Of a stretch of 64,000 bases of DNA, positions 11,733 through 20,582 are shown piece after piece. The notes under the pieces were generated by a model. It saw only the letters and a program-made list of their open reading frames with translations, searched no databases and was not told where the DNA came from. Source of the DNA: Misgurnus anguillicaudatus. Lineage: Eukaryota > Chordata > Actinopteri > Cypriniformes > Cobitidae. The translations under genes were made by a program, and so were the position numbers. The stretch covers positions 18,051,001 through 18,115,000 of the forward strand of contig NC_073361.2 in assembly GCF_027580225.2 (NCBI RefSeq), in the 5' to 3' direction. Numbering within the stretch: position 1 is the stretch's first letter; the number at the start of each line of letters is the position of its first letter.

Positions 11733-14700
11733 ATGGATGAAGATGATGTGTCAGCATTCTCTCTCCATTCCCATGAGCCCAAAATCATATTCCATGGGAC
11801 GGGTAAGTAAACCTTCTATGCCAATAGGAAAGTCTGTCAAATCAATGCTTTGTGGTTATGTTTAAACATATATATTTGTTCTCCATGGGACGGGTGATGG
11901 AGATGAAGATGAGGTGGTGGTAGAACTGCAGGAGTCTGTTCTCGTGTCTGACGTGGAGGGTGAGAAGATAACGGTCCATGGACTGGCCCCGGAGGAGCTG
12001 GTCATCCAGGAAGCTATTGAGGATGTGGTCGCTGAATATGTGCCTTGCTCAGAAGATGACGAAGGGCTTGGCACTATTGCCGTGGAAACCTGTGTGTTGT
12101 CACCTGATGATGTGGGTCTGGAGGAGGAAGGACTGCAGGTGGATGTAGTGACTGACGCTCAGGTACAGGAGGATCCTGATCCCTGTGGAGACTACCTCAT
12201 GATCTCTTGTGAGTGGGATTAGCAAAAGAGAATATAACTTTGCTTTAATGTTTTTTTTTTTAAGATGACTTATTTGCAATTTAAAATAATTTATTTAACA
12301 ACGTTTCGGTCTCACGACCTTCATCAGGTCATCACCTGATGAAGGTCGTGAGACCGAAACGTTGTTAAATAAATTATTTTAAATTGCAAGTATATGATAG
12401 TGTGCGGGAGTTTTTTCCTTTCTGATACGACCTAATTGTTGGTCTTTTTTCCTACGCACCTATTCACTACAGGTGTGCGATGGAGTTTGTTCATTAAGAT
12501 GACTTATTTAAAATCAATACTCAATTGTATCTACTAAGGGTGTCACGGTTTCGGTTTTAAATCGAAATCAGTCAAAATTAAGTCACAACCTCGGACTTCG
12601 AATAAAAATGGAATCGACGATGCTGCCACACCCCCATGTCACGTCCGGTCGGCTTGCCAAGCAGGAAAAAAACACGTGTTGTTGAGTGCTGCGAGGCAAC
12701 CTCCTCTAACTTAGCTACAGCCAGTTCAAAGATAGCATGGCAGAGGCAGGAGACACCATGCGAGCTGCTCTTTACATGGGAAACAAAAAACAGCAAGCGC
12801 CTCCCGCCTTCAGCTGAATTCAATCAGAGCACGCACTCGTGCACAGCAGAATGGCGTCTGTGCCAGGACCGGTCGTTTCTCTGAACTGAGATCTAAGTTT
12901 CACAACAACTGCTTAAGAGCTATGAAAACAGCATTTAAACATGACTTATTGGGGTATAGTCTCACAATCTCGTCTGACGGTAATAAAAGCGTGTTTTTTA
13001 GGTGCAAAGTACTAACAGGAATGTTTATCTGACAGGATGTTTCGATTTATCAGGTATGTGCGTGTACCATATTTTTCCACTGGCAGCACGACTAACATGG
13101 CAGGGCATCTCCGGGTTCAAGGTCAGATATTATATTTCATAAAAGTCTAGTCTAAAAATGGCATAGCATTTTTTGTGCTGTAAAAATCGAGAATCGAATC
13201 GTGACATTAGAATCGAAAAATGTAATCGAATCGAGGATTTGGAGAATCGTGACACCCCTAGTATCTATGCATTTGGCAGATGATTTTATCCAAAGCATCT
13301 TACAGTACATTACAAGCTATTTATAACACGGGTCTGTTGAATGCTGTATTCTGATTGGCTGAGAAATGTTCCATGGTTATGCATTAATTTCTGATAACCG
13401 CACACCTAACTTGTTAAATGTCTTAAAAATAGGCACCAGAGCAACGTTTGTGGTAACCATGGTATAAGAGGAATAATTGACTCCGATCCTTAGGATTATT
13501 TGAAAATAATGCACACCCGCGGTGTAACGGCATTGCACCTTGGGTGTGCATTATTTTCTTATAATTCAATGGCCCGTCGTCAATTATTCCTTACATATTT
13601 TATCATTTCCCTGGAATCGAACCCATGACCAGCGGCAGGAACACATACAACTGCAATCCCAGTAAATGCATTGACTTGTTTGCCACCTTGGGTTTATTTT
13701 CAGTGGATGAGACCGGAAAGGTGGTTTCTGATGACGATGCTAAGGTCATAGTCGAAGGCACTTTAGACGATTCGGAAGATGTGGAGAAGGATGATGAAGG
13801 TCAGGAGGTCATCAAAGTCTACATCATCAAGGCTCACCCTGGGGAGGAAGACTTGGGTAAGTTACAATTCCAAAATACAATCTTTAATTCATTTAAAACA
13901 GCTTTTCGGTTATTTGATGTGTATACCGTTTCATCGGGCGCACATGCGGTGACGCGATAAGCGTCTGGTCCGAACTTTACTTCCGGTTTCTGTTTGTTTA
14001 ATGGTCTGACTAGTTGCTGAAAACTGAACTCTTAAACAAATACCTCGTTGAAAATAACAAATGTTTTGTTTTCTTAGGTAATCTATGTGTTGTTTTTTTT
14101 GCTTGTTATATAAATAAACTACTTTAAAAGGACTTTGTTGTTATTTATTCTTCGCAGAGTTTACCGGAAGTTACGTGATGACCTCGAAAGCCGCTTGTTT
14201 ATGTTGTTACTGCTGAAACCGTCTATATAATACTAATTTTGTAGTTGGAGCCGATGGTGTAGTGGACAGTGCTCCGACACATGGTGCAGACGCACTTCTG
14301 GCGACCCGAGTTCGAATCCCGGCTCGAGGTCCTTTGTCAGTCCCATACCCCTCTCTTCACCCTATACATTCCTGTCATCTCTGAAATTACTTTCTATCAA
14401 ATAAAGGCAAAAATGGTCCAAAAAATAACTTAAAAAAAATACTCATTTTGTAATTAATATTGTTGCATGTTTGCAGGGGGCACCGTTGACATAGGTGACA
14501 CTGAGCTCGATGTAGATGACACCGTGGAGCTTGTGGATCCTTCTGGGATGCCTATAGGAGAGAAGATGGTGTACATGTCAATAGATGAAGCTAATCAAAG
14601 CCAGGATGACATAAGTAAGTCATGTTATCATCAGTTGATGATGTAGTCACACGAATGCCTCTGTTGACACAGCGTGTTTTTCAATAAAACAGATGTGGCT

Positions 14701-16373
14701 AAAATCACAGACGAGGTCTACATGGAAGTGGTGGTAGGCGGTGAAGACCCTGGAAATGCTCAGAGGACACTCGATAGCGCATCACTCAGCAAAGACTTTA
14801 TGCCTGTGGCCTGGGCAGCAGCTTATGGTTAGTGAGATGTATATTTATATATTTTATATAATGCAAATCTTTAATTTAAGCATAAAACACTTATAAATAT
14901 GATGTTATGGGAATCAGGTGAAGAGGAGAATGAAAGCTGTGAAAACAGAAACGGAGCAGCTAGCGCTCTGCTGCACGTGGATGACTCCGACATGATCGAA
15001 AGACTCAGCCGTCAACGGAGCAAGAACAAAAACAAAAAACGCTCCGAACTTCGTCACGTTCAGACGGGTATGACCTCATTTATTAACATTCATTAACATT
15101 TCCTTTTTCTTTTTAATTTACTTATATTCTTTCCCTAGCGATCATCATCGGACCGTATGGCCAACCTCTCACCGTGTACCCTTGTATGCTATGTGGCAAG
15201 AAGTTCAAATCTCGTGGTTTCCTCAAGCGCCACACTAAGAATCAGCACCAGGACGTGGTAACCCGAAAGAAATATCAATGCACTGACTGTGATTTCACTA
15301 CTAACAAAAAAGTAAGTCTCCATAACCACATGGAGGTCCATACTCTGAGCAGCAAAGCTCCATTTGAATGTGAGGTGTGTGGAAAAGAGTTCCATCAGCA
15401 GACGGCGCTGTTCTCCCACCGACTTCAACACCACCACAGAGAATCCAAGCTTCAAATCCCACCGCCCGCTACAAAAATGCACAACTGCAAATTTTGTGAA
15501 TACGAGACTGCGGAGCAAGGTCTGCTCAACAGACATCTACTGGCCGTTCATAGCAAAAATTTCCCTCACATCTGCGTGGAATGTGGGAAGGGTTTCCGGC
15601 ATCCTTCCGAGTTAAAAAAACACATGAGGACCCACACCGGTGAGAAGCCGTACTCCTGCCTTTACTGCGATTATAAATCGGCAGACTCTTCTAACTTAAA
15701 GACGCACGTAAAGACCAAGCATAGCAAGGAGATGCCTTACAAGTGCGATCGTTGTTTCCAGACGTTCACGGAGCCTGATGAGTTGCTACAGCATGCGTTG
15801 ACTCACGAGGAGGCTAAAACTCACCAGTGCGCCCATTGCGATCATAAAAGCTCCAATTCCAGCGACTTAAAGCGTCACGTTATTTCCGTTCACACCAAAG
15901 ACTATCCGCATAAATGCGAGGTCTGTGGAAAGGGCTTTCACCGGCCTTCTGAGCTCAAGAAGCACTCTGCGGCGCACAAGGCTAAAAAGTTGCACCAGTG
16001 CAGGCATTGCAACTTTAAAATCGCAGATCCGTTCGTTCTCAGTCGGCATATTTTGTCCGTGCACACCAAGGAGCAGCAAGCCTTCCCTGACAAAAAGGGT
16101 CTTAAGAAGCCATTTGGACTTGGAGCTCATGGGGGTAAGAAAATCTTGGGCGGCGCCGGTATATCTAAGGGTCACAGGGAACGGCGTGTATACCAATGCC
16201 AGTATTGCGACTACAACACAGGGGATGCATCCGGGTTCAAGAGACACGTGATCTCCATCCACACCAAAGACTATCCCCATCGCTGCGATTACTGCTCGAA
16301 AGGCTTTCGCAGGCCATCGGAGAAGAATCAGCACATCATGCGACATCACAAAGACCTAATGCCTGCAATGTGA
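11733..16373 (+). CDS. zfx: ZFX/ZFY-family zinc-finger transcription activator
   Basis: Seven coding exons in consistent phase: 11733-11802, 11903-12208, 13704-13856, 14477-14614, 14693-14827, 14918-15067, 15139-16373. They encode 728 residues (human ZFX about 805). The N-terminal half is a strongly acidic activation domain ([50 protein letters not shown]). A basic patch, [15 protein letters not shown], precedes the fingers and probably serves as nuclear localisation signal. The last exon carries twelve intact C2H2 fingers from about residue 331 to 722, ending with [16 protein letters not shown]. The position of mammalian finger 11 (residues about 629-667) is Lys/Gly-rich and has no cysteine. 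The family binds CpG-island promoters and activates transcription. Synteny with eif2s3 and klhl15 favours zfx over its paralogue znf711. Intron 1 is only 100 bases and is flanked by a 14-base direct repeat. Confidence 0.92.
12274..12389. repeat. Near-perfect 116-bp palindrome (56-bp arms, 4-bp loop)
   Basis: In zfx intron 2. The left arm 12274-12329 is the reverse complement of 12334-12389, with a CATC spacer. It contains the dispersed motif GGTCGTGAGACCGAAACGTT on one arm. The transcribed strand would fold into one long hairpin. It is probably a recently inverted duplicate of one repeat end; the repeat family is not known to me. Confidence 0.8.
12536..13261. mobile_element. Non-autonomous hAT-like element in zfx intron 2
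   Basis: Inverted ends: the left end reads AAGGGTGTCACGGTTTCGG and the right end GGAGAATCGTGACACCCCTA. The interior is about 700 bp with no transposase. A second, truncated copy of its right part occurs at 59417-59540 (shared GAATCGAATCG, GGAGAATCGTGACACCCCT). Confidence 0.65.
13262..13640 (-). mobile_element. V-SINE-type element interrupted by another insertion
   Basis: 13268-13318 holds the conserved fish V-domain (CATTTGGCAGATGATTTTAT, then ACATTACAAG). The tRNA-derived promoter part appears in reverse only at about 13606-13632 (GAATCGAACCCATGAC). Between them, about 13320-13600, is a separate insertion with a hairpin (GAAAATAATGCACACCC / GGGTGTGCATTATTTTC at 13502-13558). The nested order is inferred from sequence order in other copies. 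Confidence 0.55.
13921..14228. mobile_element. MITE family 'TATAGACGGTTTC', copy 1
   Basis: In zfx intron 3. Ends are GTATACCGTTTCATCGG and CTGAAACCGTCTATATA. The interior matches, in opposite orientation, the copy at 17518-17816 (shared CTTTACTTCCGGTTTC, AATAACAAATGTTTTGTTTT, CTTGTTATATAAATAAACTA). A third, disrupted copy spans about 51128-52848. Confidence 0.7.
14247..14425 (+). mobile_element. tRNA-derived SINE
   Basis: The RNA polymerase III A-box-like head GATGGTGTAGTGGACAG is followed at 14309-14320 by a B box GAGTTCGAATCCC. An unrelated body and a 3' tail CAAATAAAGGCAAAAATGG come next. The head cannot fold into an intact tRNA and the tail is of the LINE-dependent type, so this is a SINE and not a tRNA gene. 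Confidence 0.7.
16071..16187 (+). other. zfx: zfx segment where zinc finger 11 has been lost
   Basis: Residues about 629-667 (begins [20 protein letters not shown], ends GHRERR) sit between intact fingers 10 and 12. Mammalian ZFX has a C2H2 finger of the form CxxC...HxxxH here. In this sequence there are no cysteines and the stretch is longer than the finger it replaces. The reading frame is intact on both sides. Confidence 0.75.
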
Positions 16374-17377
16374 GCTTTATGACGGCTGCCACGGCAAGCA
16401 AGGAACAGGTCCATCCTGGATGTTGGGATGTCGGTGTTGTCTACAGAGCCAAAGCTGATCGCTGGAAAGCCAGCTTGATCACAGATGTGATGGTATAGGT
16501 GGGGAAAGGTGCAAAGCAAAAAGGCTACTCCATGATTTTTGTGTTTTGCAGATTGTCGTGTTGTCAGAGTCCGTTTCACCGATTTTTATGTTTGTGTTTC
16601 CAACACGTGTAAATTATAATGTTAAATCGTCCATTCATGATGGTAAATTTTATTTTGAGCATCGAATTATGACTCCTGTAATGCATCGTTTTACTTTACA
16701 CAAACCATGATTGGGTTGCTTTGCCGACACGTGTTTACAAGTACAGATTCGGTTACAGAGTCAGTTTTTGGTTAACTACGGTGCTAATCTTTTGACTGGA
16801 TTCATAGCTACAGATAAACAGAATGTCAGATTAAAATGAATTGAAAAATCTAAACTAAGTCTATGCTCTGTTTCCTAAAGACATAAATATCTTGAGTGAC
16901 AGTTTTAATTCAAACAACAACAAATAGCTTGTAAAGAGGATTTGGTGTGAAATTTAGCAAGACCCGTGAGCCCAGATAGACTCATCTTTTATTTATACGA
17001 TACCGGAGATCCATTCAAACATTACATTAATGTACTAATAACGAATAAAAGACTAGGCTATAATACAGGACGGATATTTCTGCTTATATTTATAAGTTAG
17101 GAGCAAAAAGATCTTATCAAGAGTATGCAGTCATCATATCAGGCTGAATGACTGATAATCTGTTAGTTTTAATAAAGACACAAGTGTGTTTATGTACAGT
17201 ATATCTGAAATGCGGACATTTGGGTGTGGTCTGTTTGATGTAAAACTCACTGTCAACTTATCAAAGATCCTTAGGGTAAATTTTATTTTTACACAGATAC
17301 TGAAAATCTATAATTTGGAATAAATATATTCTAAAAAGATGTGATGTGTATATTGAAATATTTGTAAATACAGAAAT

Positions 17378-17383
17378 AATAAA
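17378..17383 (+). terminator. zfx: zfx polyadenylation signal AATAAA
   Basis: The 3' UTR runs from 16374. AATAAA at 17378-17383 is followed within 30 bases by a T/GT-rich tract (TTTTGTGTCC, TGTTTTTGGTGTTTTT). Another AATAAA lies at 17319-17324. Confidence 0.6.
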
Positions 17384-17517
17384 CAGTATTTTGTGTCCAA
17401 ACTGTTTTTGGTGTTTTTATAATGGATCTTAAATGTAAGATTATTTATATTGAACACACAAAGATTTGTCTTTTTTTTATTTGACAGTTGTGAACAAAAA
17501 CAAATCTAAGCATTATT

Positions 17518-17816
17518 TATAGACGGTTTCAGCAGTAACAATATAAACAAGCGGCTGTCGCAGTCCGCACGTAACTTCCGGTAAACTCCGCTAATAATAA
17601 ATAACCATAAAGTACTTTAAATGTAGTTTATTTATATAACAAGCAAAAAAACAATAACACATAGATTTTCTAAGAAAACAAAACATTTGTTATTTTCGAC
17701 GAGGCATTTGTTCAAGAGATCAGTTTAGCAACTAGTCAGACCATTAAAAAAACGAAACTGGAAGTAAAGTTCGGATCCAGACGTGTATCACGTGCGTCCG
17801 ATGAAACCGTCTATAC
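17518..17816. mobile_element. MITE family 'TATAGACGGTTTC', copy 2
   Basis: Ends TATAGACGGTTTCAGCAG and CGATGAAACCGTCTATAC are inverted repeats. The interior is the inverse of 13921-14228. It lies just beyond the zfx cleavage site. Confidence 0.7.
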
Positions 17817-17838
17817 AAAAACACTTTAAGGTCATATT

Positions 17839-17930
17839 TACTGTAAAAAGTGAAAGTTGGATGAACATAAAATACTTCGATTCTGTTAACAATTTTTTTT
17901 TAGTTAATCCAACTTTTCACTTTTACAGTG
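17839..17930. mobile_element. Short MITE with 23-bp inverted ends
   Basis: ACTGTAAAAAGTGAAAGTTG at 17840 is mirrored by CAACTTTTCACTTTTACAGT ending 17929. The 90-bp unit would fold as a hairpin. This end sequence is common in fish genomes. Confidence 0.65.
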
Positions 17931-18247
17931 TTGGTGATAATGTGACAGAAATGACACAAAACATTGTCTAATAAAGATTTTTTTATTTTGTCTCATTTGG
18001 ACAAAGTAAATCATCTCTCCTGATCTTAAAATACGTTATTTTCTGTCTCTGCAAAATCCTGCCATGGCCCCTCGAGACTTATTTAGAAAAATCATTGATT
18101 TTGTTATCTATATAAACACAACACAAATGCATTATAAGGCACAAAGACTCTTATTTCCATACAAAGTCAAAGAGCAAAAAGGAGGCCGGCGATCCATGTC
18201 TGTATTTTGGAGTGAAATAATTGGACCATCTTTGGGTGGTGAGACAT

Positions 18248-19320
18248 TTAGGCCTCATTTGTGCATTCGCCTACAAAAAATAGTATCAAATTAGTCAAAT
18301 ATTCTGCAAAGCTGCATAATATTCCTTATGTCAATACGAATGAGAATTGTCTAAAAATGTACCATTGGGTGGCAGTATGGCTATGTTCTCCTCCAGGATG
18401 CCAGTGTCTTTGGAGAATGTCCTGAACTTTTCTGTCAGTTCTTCAGATATTGTTGTGTTACGACTGTGAACATAAAACGTTATTATAGTTTTTTGTTTTT
18501 TTTTTGTGAACACTCATTGTGCAATATGGACAAAGTGAGCCGAACACTTACTGTAGAGTTTGTTGAGAACATCGGTCACATCGTCTTTGGTCTTGAGTGT
18601 GTGAATGATAGCATATTCATCGTAGCTGGCATCAACCACACGCATATCATTATCATTGTCCCAACCTGATAGATTAAGGAGACAATATAATAAAAACCAT
18701 ATAGCCCGTAATAGGGTTGTCAGATATTTGGATAAAAAAGAAACATACGCTGGCTGTGGAAGACAAAGCGTCCTGGAGTTTCAGTCTTTTTGGCAAGATT
18801 ATTCATCCTCCAGCAGGAACCATCTTCACTAAGAAACAAATAAATGCATTCTTTGTGAATTATAAAAAACATTGTTTTTAACCTAATCAGATGCATGCTT
18901 TAACAAAGCAAATCACTTAGTGTGAAAAACTTACTTCAGATTAGAGTGACTCATGTCAAGGTCTCCATCCTCGGTAGGCACCATCATTGCAGTGCCCATC
19001 TTCATGTCTGCCTTTCTACTGACAAACCATTCTGCATTTGCAGCAAAGCCAATGAGATACCACTTTCCTCCTATCTGAAGCACAGATAAGAAAGTTTAAA
19101 TTACTGACTTAACACAAATAGACGACATTCAAATTAAACATTTCTATTATATAAACCATTGTTAAATTGCATAATAATATATTAATCCCTGTAAGATAAC
19201 ATATATTAAAATGGTTATTTTTATCTTCTCCAGGTCAAAGTCAGGCATAGGTCTAACTTCAGCAGAGGCAAACACTGCATAAAGCAAAACGCACAACAAT
19301 TTCAATACGACACTGGTCAT
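18248..19320 (-). CDS. Lipocalin, prostaglandin-D-synthase-like (ptgdsb-like), with damaged splice junctions
   Basis: Six coding segments: 19320-19225, 19074-18935, 18828-18749, 18665-18552, 18463-18363, 18270-18248, giving about 184 residues. They comprise a signal peptide (MTSVVLKLLCVLLYAVFASA), the lipocalin GKWYLIGF motif, DDSCWR-type second cysteine context (GSCWRMNN), the TDY-like region ASYDEYAIIHTLKTKD and the end NGECTNEA. The order and exon layout are those of L-PGDS lipocalins, which carry small hydrophobic ligands extracellularly. The catalytic cysteine of mammalian L-PGDS is replaced by Gly59 (KMGTAM), so enzyme activity is unlikely. Two defects: after EK the donor reads AAG|ATAAAA instead of GT, and the next GT donor (end at 19201) adds eight codons; the exon 4/5 junction (TACA|GTAAGT .. 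CACAG|TCGTAAC) is one base short of frame. Elsewhere the frame is open. It may be a very young pseudogene, use cryptic sites, or contain sequence errors. Confidence 0.8.
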
Positions 19321-19408
19321 GGTTGCAGATGTGAAGGCTTCTCTCTGTGTGCAGTTTGAAGATTGGCAAAGCAAAGCTGGCTGTGTTGTAAGAGGAATGC
19401 TGAACCCT

Positions 19409-19417
19409 GTTATATGC
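19409..19417 (-). promoter_or_regulatory. TATA-like box of the ptgds-like lipocalin gene
   Basis: On the gene strand this reads GCATATAAC, about 90 bases before the start codon at 19320. That would put transcription start near 19380 and give a leader of about 60 bases, usual for lipocalin genes. Confidence 0.4.
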
Positions 19418-19620
19418 TTCAGTGTGAAGCCCCAAATCCTCCCCTCCTGACACTTGGTCCCTCCCACAACAACATTCACAGCTGGAATGCTAATAACTGT
19501 CGTTATGCAACTTGCACCTGGGAATTCTTCCAGTTTTGTGTGATTGAGGTCATTTAATGCTGTGTTCAGATTAAAGACTACAATATGCATAATGTAAGAA
19601 AAATGAGGAGGACGTTGAAG

Positions 19621-20110
19621 GTCTCAATCAAAAAGTAGTTTATTCAATCGAAGCAGTATAGCAAAGTACATGAAGCACTCGGGGGGTTCATCGGAGTTGG
19701 AGTGAACCCTGAACAAAGTCATTCTTAACATTTTATAATGCTAATGCTTTACCCTTTGAGATGTAAAGCAAGAATATCAATGTAAATGGCCATTCTCACT
19801 CTTACTCATTTCGAATGCTAATGCTGTAAATGTCTCAATTCCTGACAGTCACCTAAGGAGTACTTAATCAAATGGTGGAATTGATCTAAGTGCTCACACC
19901 CAAGTGTATATATATATACACACACACATATGAGGTATTATGTATATAGATTATTTAATGCAGCAGGTATGTGTACATTTTAGACTTGTTTATACCCGTT
20001 TTATGTCCTTATGTCTCTTTATGTAACACCATGGTCCCGAGAGACACGACATTTCATTCCATTGTATGTTCCTACATGTAGTGGAATGACAATAAAGCTT
20101 ACTTGAACGT
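19621..20110. repeat. Unclassified repeat-like DNA ending in an ACAATAAAGC tail
   Basis: The segment 20015-20105 (AACACCATGGTCCCGAGAG .. GGAATGACAATAAAGCTTAC) resembles 3' tails of fish retroposons. I could not define ends or coding remnants. 19621-20010 has no recognised content apart from a short CA/TA run at 19908-19930. Confidence 0.3.
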
Positions 20111-20224
20111 GAACTTGCTGACATTTACAAATGAAGAACAAAGCTTTCAGATTGTAGCAGAGTATGCAGTCATCAAATTACTTAATTTTAATTAAGATTC
20201 AAGTATTTTCTTAAGCGTAGCTTG

Positions 20225-20340
20225 GTTCAAGGTTTCTCTGCTTGGTAGCCAACAGCATTGCAGTACCCATGGTCGTGTCTGATTTGCGACTTGCATTTTG
20301 CATTTGTAGCAAAGATAACATATCTAACCTAATCATCTAA
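20225..20340 (-). pseudogene. Relic of lipocalin exon 2 (tandem duplicate of the ptgds-like gene)
   Basis: On the minus strand, GCTACAAATGCAAAATGC .. GACACGACCATGGGTACTGC .. AATGCTGTTGGCTACC aligns with the coding exon 2 of the neighbouring lipocalin (GCTGCAAATGCAGAATGG .. GACATGAAGATGGGCACTGC .. AATGATGGTGCCTACC). The lipocalin GKWY codons are lost and a short deletion breaks the frame. No other exon of this copy was found nearby. It shows that the lipocalin gene was once tandemly duplicated here. Confidence 0.7.
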
Positions 20341-20384
20341 AGAGAATAGTTAAACATATCAAAAGGCATAATTTACACACTATG

Positions 20385-20582
20385 GGGCAGTTTACCGGAC
20401 AGGGATCAGACTAGTCCTAGACTAAAATAAAGAGCTGTCCAAACTGAAAACAACTTGCACTGACATATTTTCAGTCCTCTTTGTTTTGCCTCAAAATGCA
20501 AGTAATGTTTTTAATGTTATATTTCAATTAAACTAAGGCCTAGTCCTGGTTTAAGCTAATCCCTGTCTGGGAAACCATCCCT
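20385..20582. mobile_element. MITE family 'GGTTTCCCGGACAGGG', copy 1
   Basis: Left end GCAGTTTACCGGACAGGGAT and right end ATCCCTGTCTGGGAAACC are inverted. The interior contains CTAGTCCTAGACTAAAAT and CTTGCACTGACATATTTT. Copies 2 and 3 are at 23968-24199 and 61556-61806. Confidence 0.75.

Noticed and set aside
14247..14330. Possible functional tRNA gene
   Set aside because: It has a B box but no foldable acceptor stem and continues into a SINE body with an ATAAAGGCAAAAA tail.
15189..16349. Long open frames on the strand opposite the zfx finger exon
   Set aside because: They are mirror frames of a highly repetitive C2H2 coding exon. They have no splice or family support, and the plus-strand protein is certain.
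19199..19225. AT-AC (U12) intron at lipocalin intron 1
   Set aside because: The sequence ATAAAA does not fit the U12 donor ATATCC and the acceptor is an ordinary CAG, so a mutated GT donor or base error is simpler.
19162..19590. Reading the lipocalin start upstream at 19590
   Set aside because: The longer frame lacks a signal peptide at its start. The ATG at 19320 is followed by a clear signal sequence and matches lipocalin N-termini.
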